Source of the DNA: Gammaproteobacteria bacterium
GTDB lineage: Bacteria > Pseudomonadota > Gammaproteobacteria > Pseudomonadales > Cellvibrionaceae
Assembly (NCBI GenBank): GCA_021151625.1
Contig: JAGKWY010000118.1
Span: forward strand, 1 to 24,730
Reading direction: 5' to 3'
DNA length: 24,730 nucleotides
Position 1 is the stretch's first letter; every line of letters begins with the position of its first letter. The translations under genes were made by a program, and so were the position numbers. Shown in pieces: positions 15,042 to 22,847 of this stretch. The notes under the pieces are model-generated. The model was not told the origin of the DNA. It was given only the letters and a program-made list of their open reading frames with translations, and searched no databases.

Positions 15042-15092
15042 GCCAAGCGACTTGGCGTTGATAACAGTCGGCTGGTTATTAATAGCAGCCGA
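15042..15092. repeat. Two inverted repeats between the DUF4870 gene and metG
   Basis: GCCAAG/CTTGGC with a 3-nt loop (15042-15056) and TCGGCTG/CAGCCGA with an 11-nt loop (15068-15092) lie 11 bp apart, upstream of the metG promoter. They may be operator-like sites or leader structure for the divergent DUF4870 gene. No protein-coding gene is evident in the 235-bp spacer. Confidence 0.4.
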
Positions 15093-15124
15093 TTGGCGAT
15101 TAAACAACCAACTGAGGTCACATC

Positions 15125-15153
15125 CTGAAAGCGGCGTTGAAAAATGCTATAGT
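15125..15153 (+). promoter_or_regulatory. Promoter of metG
   Basis: CTGAAA (-35, 4 of 6 matches) and TATAGT (-10, 5 of 6) are 17 bp apart. TG sits one base before the -10 box, giving an extended -10. Transcription would start near 15160, about 60 nt before the ATG. Confidence 0.55.
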
Positions 15154-15154
15154 T

Positions 15155-15174
15155 CGCCACCTTTTTTTGTGGCG
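15155..15174 (+). other. Stem-loop at the metG transcription start
   Basis: CGCCAC (15155-15160) and GTGGCG (15169-15174) pair around an 8-nt loop containing seven T. It lies right after the metG -10 box, so it could form at the 5' end of the mRNA. No T-run follows the stem, so it is not a normal terminator. Confidence 0.35.
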
Positions 15175-15222
15175 CCACCCAATGTTTGGTGCTCCTTCTG
15201 GAATTCGACAGGTTTTAATCCC

Positions 15223-17298
15223 ATGACCCAATCGCCGAACAACACCTCACCCCGCAAGATTCTCGTTACCAGCGCATTGCCCTATGCCAACGGCTCAATC
15301 CACCTTGGCCATTTGGTGGAATATATCCAGACCGACATTTGGGTGCGCTTCCAGAAAATGCGCGGAGTGGATTGTACTTATGTGTGTGCGGACGACGCCC
15401 ACGGCACGGCGATCATGCTCAAGGCCGAGCAACTGGGTCACTCAGCCGAACAACAAATCGCCAACGTTAAAGCCGAACATGAGGCAGACTTTGCCGCGTT
15501 TAATATCGGTTTCGACAACTATCATTCGACCCACTCGGATGAAAACCGCGAGTTATCGTCCATGATTTACGGTCGTTTGAAAGCCAATGGCCATATCGCC
15601 ACCCGTGCCATTACCCAGGCTTACGATCCGGAAAAACAATTATTCCTCGCTGACCGTTACATCAAAGGCACCTGCCCAAAATGTAAAACTGAAGACCAAT
15701 ACGGCGATAACTGCGAGAAGTGCGGTGCTACCTACTCGCCGATGGATTTGATCAATCCGAAATCGGCGATCTCCGGTGCAACGCCAGTTGCAAAAGATTC
15801 CGAGCATTTTTTCTTCACCTTGCCAGCGTTTAGCGATTTCCTGAAAACCTGGACCCGCGCCGGCCACCTGCAAGATGAAGTGGCTAACAAAATGGCCGAG
15901 TGGCTGGATGCCGGTTTGCAGGAGTGGGACATTTCCCGCGATGCACCCTACTTCGGTTTTGAAATTCCCGGCGAACCCGGCAAATATTTCTACGTATGGC
16001 TGGATGCACCTATCGGCTACATCGCCAGTTTGAAAAACCTGCTGGACCGCAAACGCGCAGAAGGTGAAGAGCAAGGCGGTGACTGGGAAGAATATTGGAA
16101 ACCGGATTCCACTGCCGAGGTGTATCACTTTATCGGCAAAGACATCGTAAATTTCCATGCACTCTTCTGGCCGGCGATGTTGCACTCCGCTAATTTGCGC
16201 ACGCCGAGCAAAATTTGCGTGCACGGATTCTTGACCGTGAACGGCACCAAGATGAGTAAATCGCGCGGCACCTTTATTAATGCGCGCACTTACCTCGATC
16301 ATTTGAATCCGGAATATTTGCGCTACTACTTTGCAGCGAAACTTACCAGCAATGTGGATGATATCGATTTGAACCTGGAGGATTTTATCCAGCGCGTAAA
16401 TTCGGATTTGGTCGGCAAAGTTGTAAACATCGCCAGTCGCACTGCGAAATTTATTAATAACGCTGGCGGTGTATTAGCAAATGAAATTGCCGATAAAGCG
16501 CTCTGGCAACAATTTATCGATGCGGGCGAAACCATCGCCAACTACTACGAATCGCGCGATTACAGCAAAGCCATGCGCGAAATTATGGCGCTGGCCGATG
16601 CGGCTAACGAATATATCGCCACCCAGGAACCCTGGAAGCTGGCGAAGCAACCGGGTGCCGAAGCGCAAACTCAAGCGGTGTGTGCCCTCGGCATTAATAT
16701 GTTCCGTGCATTGCTCACTTATTTGAAACCGGTGTTGCCTGCGCTGACCCAAGATGCTGAACAATTCCTCGGCGAAACATTGAATTGGAAAGCGCCAATC
16801 AGTTTCCGCTCCGACGAAAAAATCAACGAGTTCAAACCGCTATTAACGCGTGTGGAAAAAGATAAAGTCGACGCGATGATTGAAGCAGGCAAAGAATCAC
16901 TTGCCGCCGCAGCACCAGCAAAAGCATCGACAAAAGCACCTGCGGCTGAAAAATCCGGTGAGCCCATCGCCGCTGAGATTGAATTTGATGATTTCGCCAA
17001 AGTCGATTTACGCATCGCATTAATTGCCAATGCAGAGCATGTGGAAGGTTCGGATAAATTGCTGCGCTTAACCCTGGATCTCGACGGTGAAACGCGCAAT
17101 GTATTCTCCGGCATCAAGAGCGCTTACAAGCCCGAAGACCTGGTAGGCAAACTCACTGTGGTAGTCGCCAACCTCAAACCGCGCAAAATGAAATTCGGTA
17201 TGAGCGAAGGTATGGTATTGGCCGCCGGCCCTGGTGGTAATGAGCTGTACCTGTTGGAACCGCATAATGGTGCGAAGCCTGGGCAACGGGTGATGTAA
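15223..17298 (+). CDS. metG: Methionine--tRNA ligase
   Basis: Class I synthetase that charges initiator and elongator tRNA-Met. I chose the ATG at 15223 (691 residues) because the family starts just before RKILVTSALPYANG and AGG lies 10 nt upstream. A reading from 15040 would add 61 unrelated residues and run through the promoter. The HIGH motif is HLGH (27-30) and KMSKS is at 343-347. The zinc knuckle has Cys151, Cys154, Cys164 and Cys167. An Ala/Lys-rich linker (about 565-585) leads to the C-terminal Trbp111-like tRNA-binding dimerisation domain (about 587-691; KVDLRIALIANAEHVEGSDK). It precedes an rsx operon, as in Pseudomonas. Confidence 0.97.
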   Translation: MTQSPNNTSPRKILVTSALPYANGSIHLGHLVEYIQTDIWVRFQKMRGVDCTYVCADDAHGTAIMLKAEQLGHSAEQQIANVKAEHEADFAAFNIGFDNYHSTHSDENRELSSMIYGRLKANGHIATRAITQAYDPEKQLFLADRYIKGTCPKCKTEDQYGDNCEKCGATYSPMDLINPKSAISGATPVAKDSEHFFFTLPAFSDFLKTWTRAGHLQDEVANKMAEWLDAGLQEWDISRDAPYFGFEIPGEPGKYFYVWLDAPIGYIASLKNLLDRKRAEGEEQGGDWEEYWKPDSTAEVYHFIGKDIVNFHALFWPAMLHSANLRTPSKICVHGFLTVNGTKMSKSRGTFINARTYLDHLNPEYLRYYFAAKLTSNVDDIDLNLEDFIQRVNSDLVGKVVNIASRTAKFINNAGGVLANEIADKALWQQFIDAGETIANYYESRDYSKAMREIMALADAANEYIATQEPWKLAKQPGAEAQTQAVCALGINMFRALLTYLKPVLPALTQDAEQFLGETLNWKAPISFRSDEKINEFKPLLTRVEKDKVDAMIEAGKESLAAAAPAKASTKAPAAEKSGEPIAAEIEFDDFAKVDLRIALIANAEHVEGSDKLLRLTLDLDGETRNVFSGIKSAYKPEDLVGKLTVVVANLKPRKMKFGMSEGMVLAAGPGGNELYLLEPHNGAKPGQRVM

Positions 17299-17347
17299 TC
17301 CCCTCAAATGCTTGGGGTTCACCCCTTCCCGGATACATCATGCCACT

Positions 17348-17444
17348 GTAGGTTGGTGGTGAGGAACGAACCCCAACATGACCATCGAGCAGCAATGACG
17401 AACGTTGGGGTTCGTTCCTCAGGCTAGCACCCCCAACAACCTAC
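17348..17444. repeat. Inverted pair of REP-like palindromes
   Basis: The left unit starts GTAGGTTG (17348-17355) and ends in a 17-nt arm at 17361-17377 (GAGGAACGAACCCCAAC). The right unit is its inverse: the exact complementary arm at 17404-17420, then CAACCTAC at 17437-17444. Each unit has the 5'-GTAG plus imperfect hairpin organisation of REP elements; the left hairpin pairs GTTGG and GGT with ACC and CCAAC. The pair therefore resembles a BIME. It lies in the 311-bp metG-rsxA spacer, which otherwise holds a short GGGG/CCCC hairpin near 17314-17325 that may help end metG, and the rsx promoter. No protein-coding gene is evident in the spacer. Confidence 0.7.
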
Positions 17445-17524
17445 GAATGAGGGGGAATAAATGGGTGAATCAGCAGAATTTATAAGGATATAAATAAAGC
17501 CCATAAGCCTTTATGTCATTTTTA

Positions 17525-17553
17525 TTGAGAATCCGTCTCCGCTTGTCGATAAT
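17525..17553 (+). promoter_or_regulatory. Promoter of the rsx operon
   Basis: TTGAGA (17525-17530, 5 of 6) and GATAAT (17548-17553, 5 of 6) are spaced exactly 17 bp. Transcription would start near 17560, about 50 nt before the rsxA ATG. It is the best sigma70-type match I found in the window. Confidence 0.65.
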
Positions 17554-17609
17554 ACGCACCCCGAATTAGTCCCCTTTCCCAGCGGCCTTCCTTTAATTGG
17601 ACAATCATC

Positions 17610-18200
17610 ATGAGTTTCAGCGAATTAGCCATTATTCTGCTCAGTACCGTGCTGGTGAATAACTTTGTGCTGGCCCAATTCCTCGGTTTGTGCCCGTTTA
17701 TGGGTGTATCCAACAAGCTGGAAAGCGCGATTGGCATGGCCGGCGCAACCACTTTTGTAATGACCCTGGCCTCCATTTGTACCTATCTGGTCGACACCTG
17801 GGTGCTCGCCCCCATGGGCTTGCAATACCTGCGTACTATCGCCTTTATTCTGGTAATTGCTGCGGTGGTGCAGTTCGTAAAAATGTTTATGGAAAAGACC
17901 AGCCCGCTGCTTTACCGCGTGCTCGGCGTGTTCCTGCCGTTGATCACTGTGAACTGTGCGGTATTAGGTGTTGCAATTTTGAACACCCAAAAGGCGCACA
18001 ATTTCTTTGAATCCACTATGTACGGCTTTGGCGGTGCCCTGGGTTTTGCCCTGGTACTGGTACTTTTCTCGGCCATGCGCGAGCGCCTTGCAGTAGCCGA
18101 CGTCCCTGCACCTTTTAAAGGTGCTTCCATTGGCATGATCACCGCAGGCCTGATGGCCCTGGCCTTCCTCGGCTTTGGTGGTCTGGTTAGCCTGCAATAG
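17610..18200 (+). CDS. rsxA: Rnf/Rsx electron transport complex subunit A
   Basis: Integral membrane subunit of the ion-translocating NADH:ferredoxin-type oxidoreductase. In enteric bacteria this complex also keeps SoxR reduced. The 196 residues match the family (E. coli about 193) and form six membrane helices. LGLCPFMGVS (Cys28) and TVNCAVLG (Cys116) carry the cysteines that, with those of RsxE, are thought to hold a membrane [2Fe-2S] cluster. It is the first gene of rsxABCDGE, with a strong promoter match upstream and a 17-bp gap to rsxB. Confidence 0.96.
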   Translation: MSFSELAIILLSTVLVNNFVLAQFLGLCPFMGVSNKLESAIGMAGATTFVMTLASICTYLVDTWVLAPMGLQYLRTIAFILVIAAVVQFVKMFMEKTSPLLYRVLGVFLPLITVNCAVLGVAILNTQKAHNFFESTMYGFGGALGFALVLVLFSAMRERLAVADVPAPFKGASIGMITAGLMALAFLGFGGLVSLQ

Positions 18201-18217
18201 ATGGAGCCTGCGCGATA

Positions 18218-18952
18218 ATGATCGAGTTTATCCTGCAAAATCCGGTAATCAGCGCCCTGCTCGCCCTGGGTGGCCTGTCTGCAGTTTTTGGGGCTGTGCT
18301 GGGTTTTGCCGCTGTGAAATTTAAAGTAGAAGGCGATCCGATTGTAGATCGGATCGATGCCCTGCTTCCCCAAACCCAATGCGGCCAATGCGGTCATCCC
18401 GGTTGCCGCCCTTACGCCCAGGCAATTGCCAGTGGTGAAGCGATTAACAAATGCCCGCCCGGCGGCCAGGCCACAATTAATGCCCTCGCCGACCTGCTTG
18501 ACGTAGAAGCCCCCTCACTGGATGCCGAACACGGTGAACATTCCAATGTGAAGAAAGTGGCCTTTATCCGCGAGGATGAATGTATCGGTTGTACCAAGTG
18601 CATCCAGGCCTGCCCTATGGATGCCATCCTTGGCGCAGCCAAGCATATGCATACGGTGATTGTGGATGAATGTACCGGTTGCGATCTGTGCGTCGAGCCC
18701 TGCCCGGTGGATTGTATCGATATGATTCCGGTGGAAACCGACCTCAAAACCTGGAAGTGGGATTTGCCGGCTACCAATCAAAAACCGGTATTCCATGTGG
18801 TTGCCAGCGAAGTGAATTTGATTGCCTCGGATCAGGGGCGCGGTGCAGCTTTTAATGGCAAAGACACCGATGAAACAGGTAAAGCCGCGCCGCTGACGGC
18901 ACCTTCAGTGCCAATACCCATGCGTCGACTTCAGGAACTGTGGTTGCAATAG
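18218..18952 (+). CDS. rsxB: Rnf/Rsx electron transport complex subunit B (abnormal C-terminus)
   Basis: Iron-sulfur subunit anchored by one N-terminal helix (about 7-33). The order is a 4Fe-4S domain with Cys55, 58, 63 and 79 (CGQCGHPGC), then two ferredoxin motifs with Cys122, 125, 128, 132 and Cys152, 155, 158, 162. The conserved WKWDL at 179-183 is near the normal end of the protein. Here translation continues for about 60 residues to 244, against about 190-195 in E. coli-type homologues. Residues 224-233 of the extension (APLTAPSVPI) resemble the RsxC segment just before HAPTSGTV, so the extension probably contains displaced rsxC coding sequence. The end overlaps the rsxC frame by 13 bp. 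TGGAG precedes the ATG. Confidence 0.9.
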   Translation: MIEFILQNPVISALLALGGLSAVFGAVLGFAAVKFKVEGDPIVDRIDALLPQTQCGQCGHPGCRPYAQAIASGEAINKCPPGGQATINALADLLDVEAPSLDAEHGEHSNVKKVAFIREDECIGCTKCIQACPMDAILGAAKHMHTVIVDECTGCDLCVEPCPVDCIDMIPVETDLKTWKWDLPATNQKPVFHVVASEVNLIASDQGRGAAFNGKDTDETGKAAPLTAPSVPIPMRRLQELWLQ

Positions 18953-21087
18953 AAGCGCGTGCTATTCCCCATCCTTCTGGCATGACAGCTGAATCCGTGG
19001 TGATCCAACCGGATGGCCAGCATGAATGGATTGAATTACAGGAATGCACTGACTACCGCGCACTGGATCGCCTGGAACTGCTCAAGAAAATCCGCGCAGC
19101 CGGTATTGCCGGTCTCGGTGGCGCAGGCTTTCCAACCGCAGTAAAACTCGCGCCCAAATCTACCCAGGTAATAGATACCCTAATCCTGAACGGCGCCGAG
19201 TGCGAGCCTTACATCACCGCCGATGACATTTTGATGCAGGTGCGCGCCAACGAACTGATTGCAGGCACCCTGCTGTTGAGTCATATCCTCCATCACCCCA
19301 AGAATCTGCTGATTGGTGTTGAGGACAACAAACCCAAAGCGATTGCGGCCCTGAAAGCCGCTGTCGCCGGCGCTGCGGTGAATGACCCGGAAGCCGCAAA
19401 GATTAAAGTGGTTGCCTTTCCCACCAAGTATCCGTCGGGCGGCGCCAAGCAGCTGATCCAAATCCTGACCGGGCGCGAAATTCCCAGCGGTCATCACTCG
19501 GCCGACATAGGTGTTATCTGCGTGAACGTGGGCACTGCCGTTGCGTCCTGGCGCGCTATCCGCTACGGCGAACCGCTGATTTCACGCGTGACCACAGTGG
19601 TGGGTGAAGCCCTGCAAACCCAGCGCAATATAGATGCACTGATTGGCACCCCCATCAGCTATCTGCTGGAGCAACACGGGTTCGATGCCAGCCGCGCCTC
19701 ACGCGTGGTGATGGGCGGCCCCATGATGGGTTTCAGCCTGCTGGATATGGATGCACCAGTAATCAAAACCACCAACTGCATACTCGCGCCCAGCAAGCAG
19801 GAATTGCCGCCGCCAGAACCGGCCCAGGCTTGTATTCGCTGCGGTATGTGTGCGGAAGCCTGCCCGGTTAGCCTGCTGCCACAGCAGTTGTTCTGGTATG
19901 CGCAGGCAGAAGATTTCGAGCGACTGGAATCACACAATTTGTTTGATTGCATCGAATGCGGCGCCTGCTCTTATGTCTGCCCCAGCAGCATCCCACTGGT
20001 GCAGTACTATCGCGCCGCCAAAGGCAGCATTCGCCTGAATGACCTGGAAAAAGAAAAAGCCGACCGCTCGCGTCTGCGCTTCGAATTCCGCAAGGCGCGT
20101 ATCGCCAAAGAGGAAGCCGAAAAAGAAGCCAAACGCCTCGCACGCCAAAAAGCCGCCGAAGAAGCGAAAAAGAAACTCGCCGAGAAAGCCGCTGAAGCAC
20201 CTGCAGCTAGAACCACCACGACTGCAACTACCGATGTAGTCAGCGCCGCCGTTGCCAAGGCCAGCGCGGTACAGGTATCGCCCGATGAGCAAAAAGCCAA
20301 ACTCGAGCGCCTGCTGGCCGCCGCCAAAAATGGTTTGGAGTTTGCGCAAAAACCATTGGTACCCAACGAAGCGGGCGCGGTGATTACTGAAGAGCAACTC
20401 GAAAAGCAAAGAGCGCGCATCAAGCAGGCAGAATTGAAAGTGACCGAGGCGGAGAAAAAACTCGCCGAATTCGCCACCAACCAGGCTAGCGCTGCCCAAG
20501 CCAATGCCTCGACTGCCCCTGTCGCACCGACAGCTCCAGCGGCAGATCCAAATGACCCTGTCGCTGCAGCCATTGCCCGCGCCCAGGCCAAGCTGACCAT
20601 GTCACCCGAAGACAAGGCGCGTGCGAATCTTGAATCCCTGCGTTCACGTCTCGCCAAGGCTGAAGAAAAAGTCGCTGCCGCAAAAACCGAAGGCAGCGCC
20701 AACCTGGATGCCCTCGAACAAGGCGCCAGCAAACTGCGCGATAAAATCGCCGAAGCCGAGGCCGAACTTAAAGCACTGGGCATCACCGAAATAGCGCCCG
20801 TTGCTGCGCCGCAACCGGCAGCCGTAGTTGAGGCACCAGCAGCAGCACCCGAAACTGTCGAGCAAAATGCTGCCCAGGCCGCGATTGAAAAAGCCAAAGC
20901 CAAGGCCGCCGCTATGGCTAATATGAGCGACGACGAAAAACGCGCGGAGCAAATACAATCCCTGCAAAACCGTTTGCAGAAAGCACGCGAACGTTTGGCC
21001 AAAGCCGAAGCAGAAAATGATCCCAATATCGAAGCCTTCCGCGCCGGTGTCACCAAGCTGGAAGAAAAACTGAACGAGATGGCCTGA
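18940..21087 (+). CDS. rsxC: Rnf/Rsx electron transport complex subunit C (N-terminally truncated as read)
   Basis: Peripheral NADH/FMN and iron-sulfur subunit. As read it starts at GTG 18940 (715 residues), equal to about residue 89 of E. coli RsxC, so the N-terminal barrel-sandwich domain with GGIHPPE is missing. Homology goes further upstream in the same frame: 18919-18939 encodes HASTSGT, but an in-frame stop lies before it. Intact parts are GLGGAGFPT and GAECEPYITADD (nucleotide-site region), PTKYPSGGAKQL, an SLBB-like region, and two 4Fe-4S motifs (Cys298, 301, 304, 308; Cys337, 340, 343, 347). The C-terminal half is a Lys/Ala/Glu-rich coiled coil with three related segments. AGGA is only 3 nt before the GTG. 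Its TGA overlaps the rsxD ATG by one base. It may be a damaged gene or an assembly error. Confidence 0.88.
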   Translation: MVAIEARAIPHPSGMTAESVVIQPDGQHEWIELQECTDYRALDRLELLKKIRAAGIAGLGGAGFPTAVKLAPKSTQVIDTLILNGAECEPYITADDILMQVRANELIAGTLLLSHILHHPKNLLIGVEDNKPKAIAALKAAVAGAAVNDPEAAKIKVVAFPTKYPSGGAKQLIQILTGREIPSGHHSADIGVICVNVGTAVASWRAIRYGEPLISRVTTVVGEALQTQRNIDALIGTPISYLLEQHGFDASRASRVVMGGPMMGFSLLDMDAPVIKTTNCILAPSKQELPPPEPAQACIRCGMCAEACPVSLLPQQLFWYAQAEDFERLESHNLFDCIECGACSYVCPSSIPLVQYYRAAKGSIRLNDLEKEKADRSRLRFEFRKARIAKEEAEKEAKRLARQKAAEEAKKKLAEKAAEAPAARTTTTATTDVVSAAVAKASAVQVSPDEQKAKLERLLAAAKNGLEFAQKPLVPNEAGAVITEEQLEKQRARIKQAELKVTEAEKKLAEFATNQASAAQANASTAPVAPTAPAADPNDPVAAAIARAQAKLTMSPEDKARANLESLRSRLAKAEEKVAAAKTEGSANLDALEQGASKLRDKIAEAEAELKALGITEIAPVAAPQPAAVVEAPAAAPETVEQNAAQAAIEKAKAKAAAMANMSDDEKRAEQIQSLQNRLQKARERLAKAEAENDPNIEAFRAGVTKLEEKLNEMA

Positions 21088-22157
21088 TGGCGTTACTGAA
21101 TATAACCTCTCCCCATACCCAGGGGGCTAATCGCACCGGGCGTGTTATGCGTCTGGTGGTTTACGCAACCTTTCCGGGGATTGCGGCGCTGACCCATTTC
21201 TTTGGGATTGGTGTGCTGATCAATGTGTTTTTGGCGAGCCTGACTTGTATCGCGTTTGAAGCAGCGGTATTGAAACTGCGTCAGCGCCCGATCATGTTTT
21301 ACCTGCGTGATTGCAGTGCCCTGGTGACTGGGGTGTTGATCGGGGTTTCCATTCCGGCCTATTGCCCCTGGTGGTTGGTGGTGAGCGCAAGTTTTATTGC
21401 GATTGTGCTGGCAAAGCAACTCTATGGGGGTATGGGTTTTAACCCGTTTAATCCGGCGATGGTTGCCTACGCCCTGCTGCTGGTATCTTTCCCATTGCAG
21501 ATGACAAGCTGGCCCACGCCCTTGCCATTGCTGCCCGACGGCCAAACGACGCCAAGTATTGTCGCCGCGTTGGATAAAGTGTTTTTCAGCACCCCGATTG
21601 ATGGCTATACCTCCGCCACAGTGCTGGACATCATGAAGCAAAATTCCGGCCTCACCTTGGCCGATCTCTATCAAAAAGAAGCGGTGTTTAATGGCCGTTG
21701 GGCCGGTGCCGGTTGGGAGTGGGTGAATATTGCATTTTTGATTGGCGGTATTTACCTGCTCTACAAAAAAGTCTTTACCTGGCATGCGCCTATTTCAATG
21801 CTCGCCGCGCTGACAATTATGGCCGCACTGTTTTATGACAGTGGCAGCTCCAACTCCAGCGGCTCACCGATTTTCCATTTGCTCTCTGGCGCCACTATGC
21901 TGGGTGCATTCTTTATTGTGACCGACCCGGTTAGCTCAGCGGTCAGTACGCGCGGCCGTATTGTTTACGGTGCGCTGATTGGTGTGCTGGTGTATGTGAT
22001 TCGCAGCTGGGGAACCAGCTACCCGGATGGTGTAGCCTTTGCAGTTCTGTTATTGAACTTTACCGCGCCCTTTATTGATTACTACACCACGCCGCGCACT
22101 TACGGCCACAAAAAACCGCGCCGTGCTACCGACAGCACACCGCGCGATGGCCATTGA
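21087..22157 (+). CDS. rsxD: Rnf/Rsx electron transport complex subunit D
   Basis: Polytopic membrane subunit with covalently bound FMN, 356 residues against about 352 in E. coli. The flavinylation motif is DGYTSAT (Thr178), aligning with the Thr187 motif of E. coli RsxD. Other conserved blocks are KQLYGGMGFNPFNPAMVAYALLLVSFP, GAGWEWVN, LLSGATMLGAFFIVTDPVS, YPDGVAFAVLL and FIDYYTTPRTYGHK. Its ATG overlaps the rsxC stop by one base, so translation is coupled. Confidence 0.96.
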   Translation: MALLNITSPHTQGANRTGRVMRLVVYATFPGIAALTHFFGIGVLINVFLASLTCIAFEAAVLKLRQRPIMFYLRDCSALVTGVLIGVSIPAYCPWWLVVSASFIAIVLAKQLYGGMGFNPFNPAMVAYALLLVSFPLQMTSWPTPLPLLPDGQTTPSIVAALDKVFFSTPIDGYTSATVLDIMKQNSGLTLADLYQKEAVFNGRWAGAGWEWVNIAFLIGGIYLLYKKVFTWHAPISMLAALTIMAALFYDSGSSNSSGSPIFHLLSGATMLGAFFIVTDPVSSAVSTRGRIVYGALIGVLVYVIRSWGTSYPDGVAFAVLLLNFTAPFIDYYTTPRTYGHKKPRRATDSTPRDGH

Positions 22158-22169
22158 TGGGGAAGAACT

Positions 22170-22844
22170 ATGCTCGGTAAATCCATCAGCAAAAACACCT
22201 TGATCCTCACTGCGTTTGCCATAGTGACGGCAGGCGCATTGGCGCTAACCAATCTGGGCACACAAGAGCGTATCGCCAGCGCCGAGCGTGCCGCACAGCA
22301 GCGCGCGCTCTACGAAATTGTGCCGCTCAGCCAACACGATAATGATTTGCTGACTGATACCATCCCCGTTCCCAAAGATGCATGGGAACCACTGGGTGCA
22401 ACTGCCGATAGCAAAATCCATCGCGCACGCCACAACGGTGAAATTTCCGCACTGATTATTCCTGCAGTTGCCCACGACGGTTACTCAGGTGATATCAGTA
22501 TGATTGTGGGTGTGAATCGCGATGGCACTATCGCCGGTGTGCGCATTTTGCTGCACAAAGAAACCCCGGGCCTGGGCGATAAAATCGAATTGAAAAAGCA
22601 TCAATGGATTTTAGGTTTCAACGGCAAGAGTTTGCAGGTTCCGGTTATTGAAGAGTGGAAAGTGAAAAAAGATGGCGGCACCTTTGATCAATTTGCCGGC
22701 GCCACTATTACACCGCGCGCCGTTGTCGGGCAAATCAAACGGGTATTGGAATTTGTTGCTGCCAATCAACAAACACTGTTCAGTGATACACAAACCAACG
22801 CGAGCAATTCTTCAGTCAATACTGACAACTCCAACGAGGAGTAA
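22170..22844 (+). CDS. rsxG: Rnf/Rsx electron transport complex subunit G
   Basis: Periplasmic FMN-carrying subunit with one N-terminal membrane helix (about 9-28), 224 residues. The covalent FMN site is AGATITPRAVV, with Thr179. HKETPGLGDKIE (129-140) is the family signature. A Ser/Asn-rich tail of about 20 residues makes it slightly longer than E. coli RsxG (206). GGGGAAG precedes the ATG, and 12 bp separate it from rsxD. Confidence 0.95.
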   Translation: MLGKSISKNTLILTAFAIVTAGALALTNLGTQERIASAERAAQQRALYEIVPLSQHDNDLLTDTIPVPKDAWEPLGATADSKIHRARHNGEISALIIPAVAHDGYSGDISMIVGVNRDGTIAGVRILLHKETPGLGDKIELKKHQWILGFNGKSLQVPVIEEWKVKKDGGTFDQFAGATITPRAVVGQIKRVLEFVAANQQTLFSDTQTNASNSSVNTDNSNEE

Positions 22845-22847
22845 ATC

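Noticed and set aside
14855..15178. Alternative minus-strand frame across the DUF4870 start and metG promoter
   Set aside because: The overlapping DUF4870 frame has a conserved domain and a normal start; this one has neither.
15040..15222. N-terminal extension of metG by 61 residues
   Set aside because: It would run through the extended -10 promoter and its residues match nothing in the MetRS family; the ATG at 15223 precedes the conserved start.
15640..16302. Minus-strand open frame of 220 codons inside metG
   Set aside because: It lies entirely opposite the conserved MetRS catalytic domain and shows no family features.
17348..17444. Terminal inverted repeats of a transposon or insertion-sequence remnant
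   Set aside because: Only 26 bp separate the arms, no transposase fragment or target duplication is visible, and the GTAG-hairpin layout fits REP elements better.
20007..21056. Long minus-strand open frame (349 codons) opposite rsxC
   Set aside because: It is an Ala/Ser-rich mirror of the Lys/Ala/Glu-rich RsxC tail, with no recognisable domain or ribosome-binding site. The plus strand encodes a known protein.
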